Source of the DNA: Cytidiella melzeri
Lineage: Eukaryota; Basidiomycota; Agaricomycetes; Polyporales; Irpicaceae
DNA: 64,000 bases
Reading direction: 5' to 3'
Assembly: GCA_022592445.1 (NCBI GenBank)
Contig: JABYQR010000007.1
Span: forward strand, 1-64,000
The notes below the pieces were generated by a model. That model worked only from the letters and a program-made list of their open reading frames with translations, was not told the DNA's origin and did no database searches. The translations under genes were made by a program, and so were the position numbers. Shown in pieces: positions 30,995 through 43,078 of this stretch (its first letter is position 1; the number at the start of each line of letters is the position of its first letter).

Positions 30995-33900
30995 CTAATT
31001 CTGTCCATCTGAGTCTTCATCGTCGCTCTCTCTAGGGGTTGGTTTTGACTTGACCTCAATGCAGCCCGCAGTTTGCAATAAGTTGCAAATGACGCCGAGG
31101 GCAATGATAGCAAAGCTGCTCGCACCAAACATTCCCCTGTTTCGCATTCCAAAATCCCATGCACGCCATGCCTGCACAAGGCCATACCTCAACTCTCCTT
31201 CCGACGGCTCTTCCTTCCACTCCCAAAGCTTCTTCCGTATGTTGTCGACCAGAACTGTCGCGTGCAGCCGCATGCGAAACATGCGGTCCTTCCTGAAGCG
31301 GCCTTCAGAGCAGTGCGCAAGGATCGTCCCGATGACGATTTCCTCCTCTACGAGACGACTATCTGGGGAATCTGAGAGTGCGTGGACCAGGCAGATGTAC
31401 TTCAGCTCGTCAACGTAGCGCGCGAATAGTGGTTTCGTTTCGCTAACGTCCGAATCTGAATGCCTGAAGCCGTTCGCGCCGAGCATCTTCTCAATGTGAG
31501 GTTTGAGAGCTTGGGATATTTGATCAGAGAGCGGCTGGTTTCGCTTGTTACCGCCGCATATTGCGCTCGGGGCCGCTTTAGATATTTTGAGGAGCTTCAC
31601 ATTGCGGAATAGATCGCCCAACGCTCGATCGGACTCGTAGTAGTCAGCTCGGTGTGGTGTGTCTTCCTCCGGCTTTTTCCAGTCTGGCTTGAAGGGAATG
31701 AGCCATCGTGGCGAATCTTGTCTAAAATGAAGCTTTATTAGCTGATCATCGCGAGATCGGATATTCCTCATTGATCCTACATGTCGACGGGGATTCCATT
31801 CTTTGGATAATCTACCGCTTGACTGCATAAACTTGCAAGTGTAAGACATTCCGGATCTAAAGTACCGTCCTGTTGTGGCCGAACCGCTGAGAAGGTGATG
31901 TATACATAGATTTCTCAGACTCGACAAACCTTCGATTGATCTGTAGAGTGCACGAATGAGTCCAAGAGGTCCCTTGCAGTACTTGAAGCGACTGACCTGC
32001 AATAATCAAGTGGCGATCTGACAATAATCCCTAGAACAGACGATGTCTCGGTACGTTTCCAGCTCGAAGTATGGAAAACACTGACCAGCACATCCGAATT
32101 GATGTATTCCACCACAAAGTCGCAAATGTCATCGATGGTGGCATCGCGATCGAGCTCTTTGGTCCCCACTCCCTGATAGTCCGCCTCTTTGACATACGCG
32201 GTCGGAAGCAGAGCGCCTTCCATGATGATAGAGTACATATCTCTGCAAAGAATTCAAGCAGCGCCCGATTGTAAGTATATTTACTCACCCATCCAAGTCT
32301 CCGCCTCCTAGCATGGAAGCAAGAGAACGTTCACCTGGAACCAAATTAAATCAAAAAAGCTATAAGACACTCCTCATGACTTACCAACACAGGGCAGGAC
32401 GACGCAGTTTTTAAGGTTGCGAAAGATGCACAGCTGGTCCTCAGGAGGCTTTCCTATCGCTCGCACTGTTTGAACTTGAGGAAGTTCAGCGCGATGGTCA
32501 AGATAATCTAAGCAGAGGCCAGCTCTTACCGTCTCCTGGATGAACCACAGGGCTCCTGGATATAGACACTTTGCCTTAACGCACCAGGTCAGTCGAGCTG
32601 CATTATGGCCTCGATGATTGCATACCTTGGAGATAGATAGGATCCTCGTCTTCAGATTTCTGGACACAGGCTGTGGAAGTCAGTCACAACCATACCGGCG
32701 TGGGAACAGGGCAGCTTCACCATAAATATGGCCTTCCGGTAGACAGTAGACATCTTCGAAGCCCGCAGCCTTGTACGCAGGTCCCTCATCTGCCACGCCA
32801 ACTAAATGGTGGCTACCGGGAATTGGAATGCGCGCGGCATGCTTTATATCCCGAAGCACATGGTTCTTCGCGAACTGGATGAGTCTCTCGAAAAAGGGAT
32901 CGTCCAACCGATATGCAGCGAACTTCTCGTATTCCATGCCGAGGCCAATCGCGTTCATACACTGGAAGATATATGCGAGGCGATATCCTCCGCCGAGCTG
33001 CTGTTCGCGGAATAATTGACGTGCTTGCATGACCGTATCGCTCGCCATGTGAATATTCGCGACCGCGTCTTGTTGCAGTTTCAAAAAGGCCTTCTTGGTG
33101 ACACCGCGATCTTCGAGCACCATAATGAGAGGCCTCCACGAGATGTTCAGCTCTTGTGATAACCTCGATGGATGACCAACGTACCTGTTCAAGTAACAAG
33201 TTGTAGGTCGCTCGAAAGCGCGCGCAATCTCGATGCTTGCGCGTTCCTCGAAGGCACCCTGGAACTTCACCATGGAGTTTCTTACACGCATCATGACTCC
33301 TTCCAATTGTGGGTCCACTGAGACCATACCCTTGCAACCTAAAGGGGCATTAGAATGGTTTTTTGATATGAGAATGAAGTCTAGTTTACCCAAGAAGCGG
33401 ATTTGGTACTGAAAGATAACAATTGTCATTCGTGGTTCGACTTTGAATGGGGAAACTTACGGCAGATGGTTTGACAGAAACTTTCCTGTAATTCTCATCT
33501 CTGCTCTCACATAAAGCGTCCCATATCATGTCGGCTAACTGTGTAGAGATGGTGCCAACACCGTCAGTGTGAAGGTACGGGTTAGCACCGAGATCCTCTA
33601 CGATCTCCCATTGGTCAACGGCAATCTCGACGGAAGGATCAGTCGCGGTGAATGCTTGGGCCATTCTTGCTGCGAGCTTTGAGGGAGACTTGCTGACGGA
33701 TGCAAATGTGCCAAGACCTATACGTATACTGGCCGCATCTACCCATCCACGTTTCGGATGTTGGAATGGAGATATGAACCATACGGCATGCTCACGAAGA
33801 GCTGAGGACGAGTAGGCAAGGAATTCGAATTGCCTGCCTGCGAGCTCGAATCCATTTTTGAGCGTTCCGCCAACGCGATCGCGTAAGATGGATGTCCCAT

Positions 33901-35504
33901 CAGTCTATAACGCATTGTCAGTCGAGCTCGCAGTCAAAAAGCAAACACAAAAAATGACTGACATCGCGCTCCCAGCGATAATGCAGATGGTCTTCGTCGC
34001 GGAAATCTACCCTAATAAAATGTTCTTCGTAGCCTTCAAACTGACGTATGACTCGATTGGACTGTATGATGTACGGCCCCTCAAGCACAAGGCGCGAAGG
34101 AGTCACCGTGACGTGGTGGCACCGAAAGAGACCCGGATGGAGGCGCGGGGCTTCAGGTGTTTCACGTTCAACAACCTGTTCGAAGCACTTCTGAGCAGGT
34201 TCGCGAGGATTCCGGGTTCGAAGGGCTTCTGTAAAGAGTCGTAGAATATCTGGTGCAGCATGTGGCTGGCGCGCGCAAAGCTGTTTTATACGCTCAAAGA
34301 AGAATCCCTCTAGTTCATCAGGATTGACAAGGCCACTATGGAGGAGTGCCTCGATTTGAAAGGCGACGGACCACTCGAATGTCTTGATCTGTCGCTGGAG
34401 TGCGTAGAGCCTTTTTCGCGCGAAGAACCCGTTGGCATTGGCTTCTACAGTGGTCTTGAATGGACGTGTTATCCCTGCGACGGCACACAATTCTGAGAAT
34501 CTGTCGAGGTCCCTGGGCTCGTGTAGTATGACGCGCAATTGGTGCGCATACGGCGCAATAGCACCGTGGGAGTCGTTCAGGCTCTCCAGCCTTTGGCGAT
34601 AGCGTTTGTTATCGTGGAAGTTGTCCCCGGTCAACGTGCGGTTGAACCACTCGGATTGGAACACGGGAGGATTGAAGAGTTCGAAACATATAACTGAGAA
34701 TGAAGCTTGTTAGCGAAATATCTCTTGATATGAAGAGTCGCTGACATGGGTTTCCAAAGTCTAGGCCGACAGCCAACCGGCGGATGATATCAAACTTGAT
34801 CACGACATTGTGTGCAAGGTCCTCCGTCATTGCATTACCCAACTAGCCCATTAGTTGTGTTAGTCATGATATGACTCCTGTATACCAATATTTCTTACTT
34901 TGATACGGATCAACTTGTGGTCATACTCTATCTCCAGGTAGCCCGCGCTTCGATTCTTGTAGCTCAGTTCATACTCGTTCGAAAAGCGCCTTGAAGCATC
35001 CGGAGGATCGTGCGGCTTGCGGTAGAATATGCCAAACTGGAGTTTGTCAACGTGAAGTCCGACGTCCAGCTTCTGGAGCTTCTCCTCGCGCTCTTCTTCA
35101 ATCTCAGGAGGGAGATATGGCGTCTTTTCCAGAGTCTGTGCCTTCTTGCGGTAAGGCTTCTTGCTGGATATGGTGAAGTATACCTTCTTTCCTTTGACGC
35201 TAACCGAAAGCGACTTGGTTTTGCAGAGCTTGACTAGCTTTTGGCCTACAGATCGACTGGGAAGGATGAGGATACCCGTTCCATTGTTCTGTACTCCGTG
35301 ACTCTTGTTGAGCTGAACATCGAAGTTACTGAAAATATTCATTGGTATCAGAGACAGGGTGAGAGAGGCGATGTCGGCTTACATGGGTCGGGCTTTAGGA
35401 TCTGAGGCGTTATAGAACTCTTCGCCATGGAGAGCTTCGCCGAAAGCTCTCTTGACGTCCCAGTTCGACGCATCAAACGGAACGTGCTTGAGCTCAAGTT
35501 CCAT
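30995..35504 (-). CDS. Cellular RNA-dependent RNA polymerase (RNAi type)
   Basis: These enzymes (QDE-1, Rdp1 and plant RDR family) make dsRNA for small-RNA silencing. Spliced minus-strand exons give MELELKHVPFDASNWDVKRA at the start (ATG 35504), a long N-terminal part, then GHIY, SPVVHPGDVQTVRAIGKPP and the catalytic GGGDLDGDMYSIIMEG, the DxDGD motif of two-barrel RdRPs. After it come DPECLTLASLCSQAVDYPK and a long C-terminal exon (30995-32002) ending ESDDEDSDGQN. A 46-nt intron (32243-32288) cuts the codon for the Gly of DLDGD. All core residues appear intact. Length, roughly 1200 residues or more, fits the family. It shares a 480-bp intergenic region with the YTH gene. Confidence 0.93.
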
Positions 35505-35984
35505 GATGGTCTAGAGTTTGTTAAGTTGTTATACTCAACGTGATGCAAACCTGACAGCCTCAGCCACGCGTGGGTGTGATGCCAGACTTGAATCGCAATT
35601 GGCAGGTATGGGTGAACAATGAGAAACTGAGCCGCTCACCGATTGTGTCTATTGGAGCGGGTATGAGAGCGATTGTGCTACAGACCAAAGACGGTGGTGG
35701 TTGCAGAAGAAGAATGAACTCTTAGCAGTTGTTACTATTGAGGTTACTATTGAGGGCCAATGCACGTAATGATACCGAGCAGTGTGGCTCAAAAGGATAT
35801 CAGCTTCGATCGGCCGGAGAATGTCCGGTCATGCTCCGGTCGCCGTCCGGTCGCCGTAGAGACGCCGTCTTCCTGCCAATGTAAATCACAGCAACAGTTC
35901 TCTACCACGGCCTTAGAAGTTCCATACTCTGCCTCGACAGTGTTCTTTGATTTTCTCCTCTTGGTCTTGTTTCTTACTCGAGTC
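35505..35984. promoter_or_regulatory. Shared promoter region of RdRP and YTH genes
   Basis: Intergenic space between two divergent starts. Three TCCGGTC copies lie at 35824, 35835 and 35846, exactly 11 bp apart, with an inverted GGCCGGA at 35813-35819. This is one helical turn and suggests a protein-binding array. A TTACTATTGAGG repeat occurs at about 35733-35755. The YTH reading frame is open up to an ATG at 35760, so part of this could instead be coding. Confidence 0.45.
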
Positions 35985-38685
35985 ATGTCTGGGCCGCAGG
36001 AGCACTCGGAATCACCCCCGCCAGTATCAGGTGGAAATGCCAGTACCGTCCGTCGACATCACACAATATCGGCATCCTCTCGTACCGCACGACCTACATC
36101 CAAGATACAAGTTTCGGAGATCGATGATGATGAGCATGAGCAGGGCTGGGGACAAGACGATGTGGTAGATCAAGATTGGCGTGGGGGTATTGGTGCTGTT
36201 GGCGAGAAATCCTCCCTGCATCGTCAAGCTTCACTTCCTACGAAGTACCATCGAGGCAAGCATAGTACTCCCTTACAAGTTGTCGCTTCTGACGGCTCTT
36301 TAGCTTTCAATGGCTCTGGTCAGCGAAAGCCCGGTGCTCATAACTCTATGGTTCATAATAGCCTTTCAGCTATTGCTGGTGCCAACGAACACGAGGAAGA
36401 AGAGTGGGAGTCAGACTTACGCGGATTGCGCAACGAAGAAGAGGTATTCACATTGCTCGCAGGTAGAGATGATGTTTCTGATACTCGGGTTCAGCAAGCC
36501 TTTTCATCGTCTGACCACGGGCACGGGGAAGCCAGTGTATCTCCCCTTTCACAACAGTTCTCAGGCGGAATCCCAGGTCCTTCTCCTCCTCCCTCAGATT
36601 CGGGAGCCGCGGGTGTCCGCCGTCATCAGAGTCTTAATTATCCAACCGTAGGCGGTGTCCGTCGTCTGAACGCAGGTCTCAAGCGAGCTGGAACGCTTCA
36701 AGCGCCTCCGATCAAAGGGTCCACCCCGCAAGGCTTGTATCCTGACGCTCAGAGCCCGAGCCCTACTCTGGCGGACGAAGAAGTTGATGGCGATAGTGCA
36801 CGCGCAGAGGAAGATGGCTACTTCCTAGGGTCAGCCGTACCACAAGGCCAGTATCCCACGAGATCTTCACCGTGGAGCACCCCTGGCTCTCAGCATGATT
36901 GGAGAACACATCTCGGCGGGAACGTACCCACCAATATTGCAGCTGGAGCGGACATTGATGATATAAATCTTGCGCTAGCTGCTGTAGAATTAGACCAGCA
37001 GTATGCAGGGGGCGTTGGCAACAATTATCAGCAAGGTCAGTTCCATGTCTTAGACCACTCAGAGATGCATGTCAATAAGCGGTAAACCCAGGGGGCTCTC
37101 GCAAGTTGCAGCTTGTGACAGATGTTAGCAATCAGCTTTCGCCTGGGTCTGCACACAGCGCTGCCCCATATGTACCACCCATTGGCCACAGCGTACAGCC
37201 GGGTATTTCACGCCAGGGCGAAGACCAACATGGTCATCGCGAAAGGGCTTTCACTACCGGAACCAACCTTTGGGATCAGAAAGAGCGTCTTCTCGGTGGC
37301 AAGGTGTCTAATCCGAACCTGCAGCACTTTTATCAAGGCAAAAATGGCAACCACAACATACCCGGCGTGCCTCCCATCCCTGCACAATTTTTCAATAACA
37401 CCCAAGGACAAGGACCGAGGTTGGGACATTCTCAGCCTTTCAACAATGCAGCAAGCCAGCAGGCTCGCTCGTCACAAGGTCCCTCTCAAAATTCCACTGC
37501 TGACAACTTCATCACCTCTCCTATGGACGTTCCAACCCTCATCGCTGCTAAAGGCTACAACCCGGCTGAGTTTGATACACGGCCCTTCTTCGTACGTGTC
37601 TTCTTCAGTAGATGCCCATCTCTAACAGGCTCATGTTCGATCAGGCCAAATACTTCGTCATCAAATCGTACACTGAGGACGACGTTCATAAATCTCTCAA
37701 GTACGAAATCTGGAGTTCAACTGATCCTGGAAACAAGCGACTGGACAAGGCATTCAAAGAAAACGCCGGGCGAGGTCCAATTTACCTGTTCTTTAGTGTG
37801 AACGCCAGGTGAGTTTACATTCCATAGGTCTCGCAAAGGAAGCACTCATACAGTATCTCAGCGGTCATTTCTGCGGCATGGCGGAAATGTTGACTCCGGT
37901 GAGTTGCACAACGGGCTGTTGCAATGGTTCATCGTATTCACATCGCCTTATCATCTTAGGTAGACTATACTCGCAGCAGCACAGTCTGGGCCTCAGACAA
38001 ATGGAAAGGTGTCTTCAAAGTCAGGTGGATTTTCGTGCGAGACATCCCGAACGCCGGGCTGAGACACATCAGGCTTCAGTGAGTACTATTATGTTCGAGA
38101 GGTCGGCTAGACTACTAACACTCGCGACAGAAACACCCAGGAACGCAAGCCTGTGACGAACTCTCGTGACACGCAGGAGCTACTTCCCGAAGCCGGCCAA
38201 GAGATGCTACGTATCTTCCATACACACCCCGCACGCACTTCATTGTTGCAGGACTTCGCGTTTTACGAGGTAAGCAACGTACGTGCGACACTGAGCTGGG
38301 CTTAACCGTTAATTTCCGTCAGCTTCAAGCCATGCAAAAAGCCCAGACGCAGATGCAGTCAGGAGCTTCATCTCCCGAACAACCTGGCAGTTCGGTCGCT
38401 TCTCCGGTCCTCGGCTCCGCTTCGACAGCACAGCATCCCTTCGCCATGTCTAACCCAGCCGCCCTCGCCTACGCTGCCCAGATGGGCATGGGCCCAATGA
38501 ATCAAATGAACCAGATGAATATGATGAACCCGATGCTCCAGATGCAGATGAATCTGAATAGCATGAACGGGATGAACGCCGCCTTTGCAAATCCCCAGGC
38601 TATGCAAAGTGTCCTTCGCCAGCAGAGTCCTGCCCGCATGGGGAATCAGAACTACATGAACATGAGTGGCATGTCTGGGCTCTAG
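35985..38685 (+). CDS. YTH-domain m6A reader (YTHDF type)
   Basis: YTH proteins bind N6-methyladenosine in mRNA through an aromatic cage. The N-terminal 440 or so residues are a disordered Ser/Gly/Pro/Glu-rich region ([13 protein letters not shown]...). Intron 1 can be placed at 37036-37121, which keeps the frame. The YTH domain follows: [20 protein letters not shown], then [28 protein letters not shown] and [33 protein letters not shown]. The cage tryptophans of IWSS and VWASDKW are present. The C-terminal exon is rich in Met, Asn and Gln ([13 protein letters not shown]) and ends SGMSGL. The start could also be an in-frame ATG at 35760; 35985 is chosen as the first in the MSGPQ context. Confidence 0.93.
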
Positions 38686-39515
38686 GGTCGCGGTCTGTCT
38701 CCTCCGTTGCATTCAAGCACTCCGAACATTCACGAAGATTAGACTTACCTTTGCGGGCAACAAGAACCGTACAATATCGCACAGATGTTCATTATGCTAG
38801 CTTGTCTTCCTTCCTTTTTTCTTCTTCTGTCTCAACACCACCCTTGTACGATTACCCCGAAAGCAATGCTCTATTTCTCGTTCTACTCCGTTTCCTTGTT
38901 TTCTCCTCATACTCATAATTCTTAATCACCACGTATTCTTGGATAGTGCACATTGTTTCTTTTCTACTTTCATGTCCAGATTGCAGGATAGTACTAGTGT
39001 AGTGTACGGTCGATGAACGGACGGTTGGACAATCGAAGGTTCGCTTCTGTATGCCAGTAGTCTTACTAGTACTGTATCATGTACTAACAGTGTAGCAGTG
39101 TTTCGCATGCTGTGGCCTTATCCTATGAAGCTGTCTTTTGCAGTGCCTACTGTATCTGAGGTGCGATTGAGCACACTTGGAACGTTGTCGACTACGTCAG
39201 TGCTCAACGCCAGCGGCGGACCGTGGGAATCCTCGAAGATGACCTTGAACCAGTTGGTATTCGCGCACCTTCGTACTCACGACTTTGTGCTCCGGCATCC
39301 ACAAACGCAAATCTCTATGCGTTCAAGCTGAATAGATATTGGCTTCATTCATAGTATTTACACTGCTGTGATAGGCATTCCTCGGTGCACGCACCGGCCG
39401 TCCAGGTCGCCATTCAAGTTCGCTGCGAGTCGATAAACATAGCCACAGTAGCCAGCGGATACAGTAGCCCCGTACAAGGGTCATCATCAAACTACGTAGC
39501 TCCGTTGAACGCAAG
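38686..39515. other. Intergenic, probable 3' UTR and promoter
   Basis: Begins with the pyrimidine-rich 3' flank of the YTH gene (CTTCCTTCCTTTTTTCTTC at about 38805). No gene-like frame. The promoter of the next gene should lie near its right end. Confidence 0.6.
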
Positions 39516-41414
39516 ATGCCTTTGTGGTTCTACCACGTAGGAGGCTTTTATTCGCACATCCAGTACGTGATATTGGTGGCGGTAATCGTCACCAGCGTGC
39601 AGCCTGACTAATCGATACAACTAGGCGCAATGCACACAAGATCCCATTGAGTGCAAAAGACATTGCGGACAAGTTGCTGGGACCGAAGGTGAACATCAAG
39701 GTGAAGGAAGATGGTGGCCTGCAGTTCTTTCTAGGTCAGTGCGCGACCGTTTATATATAGCATAATCTTAAAGTGTTACTCATTTCAAATCGACAGGTAT
39801 CACACCCTGTGGTGCTTCGTATGTGCTGCTATCCCAACGGGCCGTGGATTCAGACCCGTACCTTCGAGGCCTATTCAACGGACGCGCGTGGTCCTCCAAT
39901 CAATTCGTGTCACTGTCGCCCGTTCACTTCGCAGACGCGAATGCACTCTCCATGAAGATTGCCATGTTGACAAACAAGAAAAGAAAGGACCACCGGGACA
40001 GAAGTCAAGCCAATGTCGCGTTCACATCCGGCATATCTGACATCTCTACTCTACAACAAGTGGGGATTGACCGAGCGAACTTTGAGTACCACAGGTCTGT
40101 AGTTGTCCCATCATGCAGCCCAAAAAATGAATTGAACGTGCTGCTAGGGTGCTGTATCAGCTGTGTCGCGGGACTATTGATCCATGCGAATATGATGCAA
40201 CACGGGTATCGTGGTTCAACGACATCGACACGATGTGGTCGTTCGCTTACAACACCTGGAATTCCGACCGCCGCAGCTTGGCGGAACGTCAGCAGGATCC
40301 GAAGATACTTGACATTAGCTGGACCGAGTACATTCCTCCATCGTCCTCAGACGGTTTAATTGCTATCAAAACAAACCACTACGCTCTCAAAGAAAATCGA
40401 GTGCTTGGAAATCCCACACGCGCTGTATGGTGAACCAATTGCTCGCCGCCCTTCTCCACACTGACCAGCTGCAACAGAACTTTCTACATGGAGAGACTGA
40501 GACAGGGTCTCGTGAAGAGATAGCTTCGTCCCTACAGAAAATCTTTGTCGAAGCTAAACGGAATCGTCCTGTGCTCCTCTTCGTTCATGACACCAAGTGG
40601 GCCATGCTCATATTGAGGTCATTTGGCGTGGACACCTCGGAGTGGAGACGTGGTATCGAGCCAGTTCTTGGCCGGCCATTACTCGAAATGCCCAGTGCCC
40701 GAGACATTGGCGAATCTTCCAACAACCGTGACCGCGGGCGAGATGTCCGCTCTTCAGACAGATATTCCTATGACCCACGAAACAGGTCAGAACGCTCCAG
40801 ATCGCCCGGGTGGGGACGATCTTCGACTACCCGCAACAGGTCGCCACCCGCACAACAGAAAAGTCCACACCCGGTGTATGTTGTAGATGTAAAGAATCTC
40901 TACATACGAATGAGGCAAATCTCCGCAGACGATGGCGCAACGTCCATCGCCGAGATTGCTCACGCTTTACGAGTCAACTTTGAGCGACCCGAACAGTCAG
41001 AGGAATCTTTGAATGCGAGACCCTCTTCCCTCGGATGGTGTGCTGGAAACGAAAGCAGGTCAGCGTCATCAGTATTGTTCACCATGTTCCCTAAATTCTC
41101 ACTCCGGTCTCACTGTCAGAGCTCTCGGGTACCTTTGGTCTGCTATGGTTAGCGGGAACGCAATAGACGAGCAACGCCTCGCTAGATTCAATAGAATCGT
41201 GCATCAGACACATCTAGAGCAGTCAGACACGAAGGCGAAAGCGGTCGTCGCTCCTCCCGCACCCATAGTACCTGCCGTTGTGTCAGAGCAGAATGACTCG
41301 GATTCCGATCGCGATCCAAACGACATCGTTGCCAGAGTTCCCAGCTCCCGCCCAAACATAATGTCAGGGCATGACCCTTATGCATCGGATGAAGACGATT
41401 ACCTCGACTATTAG
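39516..41414 (+). CDS. Conserved fungal protein, possible RNase H-fold exonuclease-like domain
   Basis: The start is MPLWFYHVGGFYSHIQ (ATG 39516). Intron 1 ends before GCGCAATGC near 39626 and the frame continues RNAHKIPLSAKDIADKLLGP. The middle exons (QQVGIDRANFEYHR, then QLCRGTIDPCEYDATRVSWF) have no known motif. The C-terminal third has RPVLLFVHDTKWAMLILRSF, an Arg/Ser-rich insert, VYVVDVKNLYIRMRQI, GWCAGNES and YLWSAMVSGNAIDEQR. That order of strand, insert, strand, A/G-N-E and helix resembles Gfd2/YDR514C-type RNase H-fold proteins, though the usual His-Asn-Ala-Gly-Asn-Asp motif is changed. It ends in an acidic tail (DEDDYLDY). Enzyme activity cannot be claimed. Confidence 0.6.
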
Positions 41415-41553
41415 TCCATTGGAGAGTGCCACAGCCCCGGAAATGTATACATACATACTAAGTCGAATATGCGGTCAATATTAGAAGTGCAAAGTTCTTG
41501 GTCCATAGTGGGAAAATACGAAAAGCGTACAAATACAGTCGATATTGCTGGGA

Positions 41554-42013
41554 TTATTGCATGACGGTCTCGTCGGCTGTCTGGTCAGGATAGACATATG
41601 AAGTGTCCGCCACGGGCATTTCATTGATCACCGCCCATACAGATGCCTTGAACTGTGGAAGGAACGTTTTTGTTATCTCACAACATAAGCTGTCTGTATA
41701 GGATCAGAAAGCACGAACCAGAGTCAACACGAGGCCCATCTTCATCTCGAGGGCCCTCAGCCGTTTGAGTAGCGTTTCATCTGGAGCCTCTCCCAAGCGA
41801 CGCGTTTCTGCGGTCAACTGCAGAGCAAGGTTCAACAGTATCAACTCCTGGAACAACAGCACCCAGCGGGAATGGGTGAGCACAAACCTCTTTCAGGTTT
41901 TGAGCCAGTCGGGCGTACTCCCACAGAACCTCCGCCTCGAGTTTTGAAAGACTCGGATGACCTTCATACGGATTTGTTCGATGCACAGCACTGTTCGATA
42001 ACGTTGTAGCCAT
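41554..42013 (-). CDS. DAD3: DASH/DAM1 complex subunit DAD3
   Basis: DAD3 is a small subunit of the DASH ring that couples kinetochores to microtubules. Three exons, 41888-42013, 41719-41817 and 41554-41652, give 324 nt or 107 aa with introns of 70 and 66 nt; all exons are multiples of three. Exon 1 has the family signature NPYEGHPSLSKLEAEVLWEY followed by ARLAQNLKE. Exon 2 gives LTAETRRLGEAPDETLLKRL and MKMGLVLTL. Exon 3 gives FKASVWAVINEMPVADTSYV and ends ADETVMQ. The start is the ATG at 42013. It is convergent with the preceding RNase H-like gene (140 bp between the stops). Confidence 0.88.
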
Positions 42014-43078
42014 TAAACGACTTGTACAATAGCAGTGGAACGTCACGGTGCTGGTCAGAGTTTGAGTGTGGGTGGCACAAACAACCGCCCACAACACGTT
42101 TGGACGGGCGTCATCCGATCAAGCGCTTTCTCATCACTACACTCTTGCTTTGTGCAGAGTTTCCTTCCATCCACTCGCATCTCCTTGTGTTGATGTGTGT
42201 ACGCTTAATGTTCCATATGTCGTGCATCGTGTTGCGAGTCGAGAAAAACTGGTACTAAAGGTGTCTGGCTGTTGGAGCGAAGATGCCTAGAAAGGCAGAA
42301 ACTCACGTCGGCGATATACCATCCTGCTCTACACGAGGCTGCCTACCGTCGGACACTCCCCTGGAAGTCGGCGCGAGCTCTTATGCGTGGTCGGTGTTAT
42401 GGTAAGCTGCGTGTTCTGGCTGTTAGCATCTCATCTCATAGAGTCAGGTATGGAACAATCCGCTGCAGGATCACAATACAGCACTAGCGAAGAATGAACA
42501 ACAATGCCATGGGGTGATCCACTGGCTCAAATCTCCCTGAATATGAGGAGGATCTCCGAAGAAGCTGTAGTCAGGCTGTCTGTAACGTAAGGCGAGTTCA
42601 AATTCATCATCATTGGTGGTGTTTCCTTTCATTTTGCATTGTTCATCAGAATCGTCAACACAGCGAATAATAATTGTGTTGTTGCCTTGTGTCTCTCGCA
42701 AGTTGCCCATACCCGTATGTCAACGATTCTCCATTTCCGGGTACAAATTGCCCTATTCGTCGTCCTCCGGGACCGTGGCCACCGACGCTATCTCGTGTTT
42801 CCGTCCAGAGTGCCTTATGTCCATCTCAGGCTTGTGCTTGACAGAACCCTAGGAGGACACCGCAGCTTGCTGTGCCTCCCATAGCCCCGCCGAGGCCGGC
42901 ATCCGCAAGGTGTGCCGTTCGTCAAAAGAGTCCTCATGCTCTCCTCCATTTCCAGGTGACAATGCACGTCGTACTCTAATGGAGCCCCCCTCGAAGCGCG
43001 TTTTCCCGCGCCGAGCCAATTGTCCTTTCTTGTTGACGCGCTTTCCATTGTTGTCAGTTCTCTTTGCGGTCTATTTGT
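42014..43078. other. Intergenic, no gene supported
   Basis: DAD3 promoter on the left. Frames of 60-100 codons occur on both strands without domains or coherent splice sites. Confidence 0.5.
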
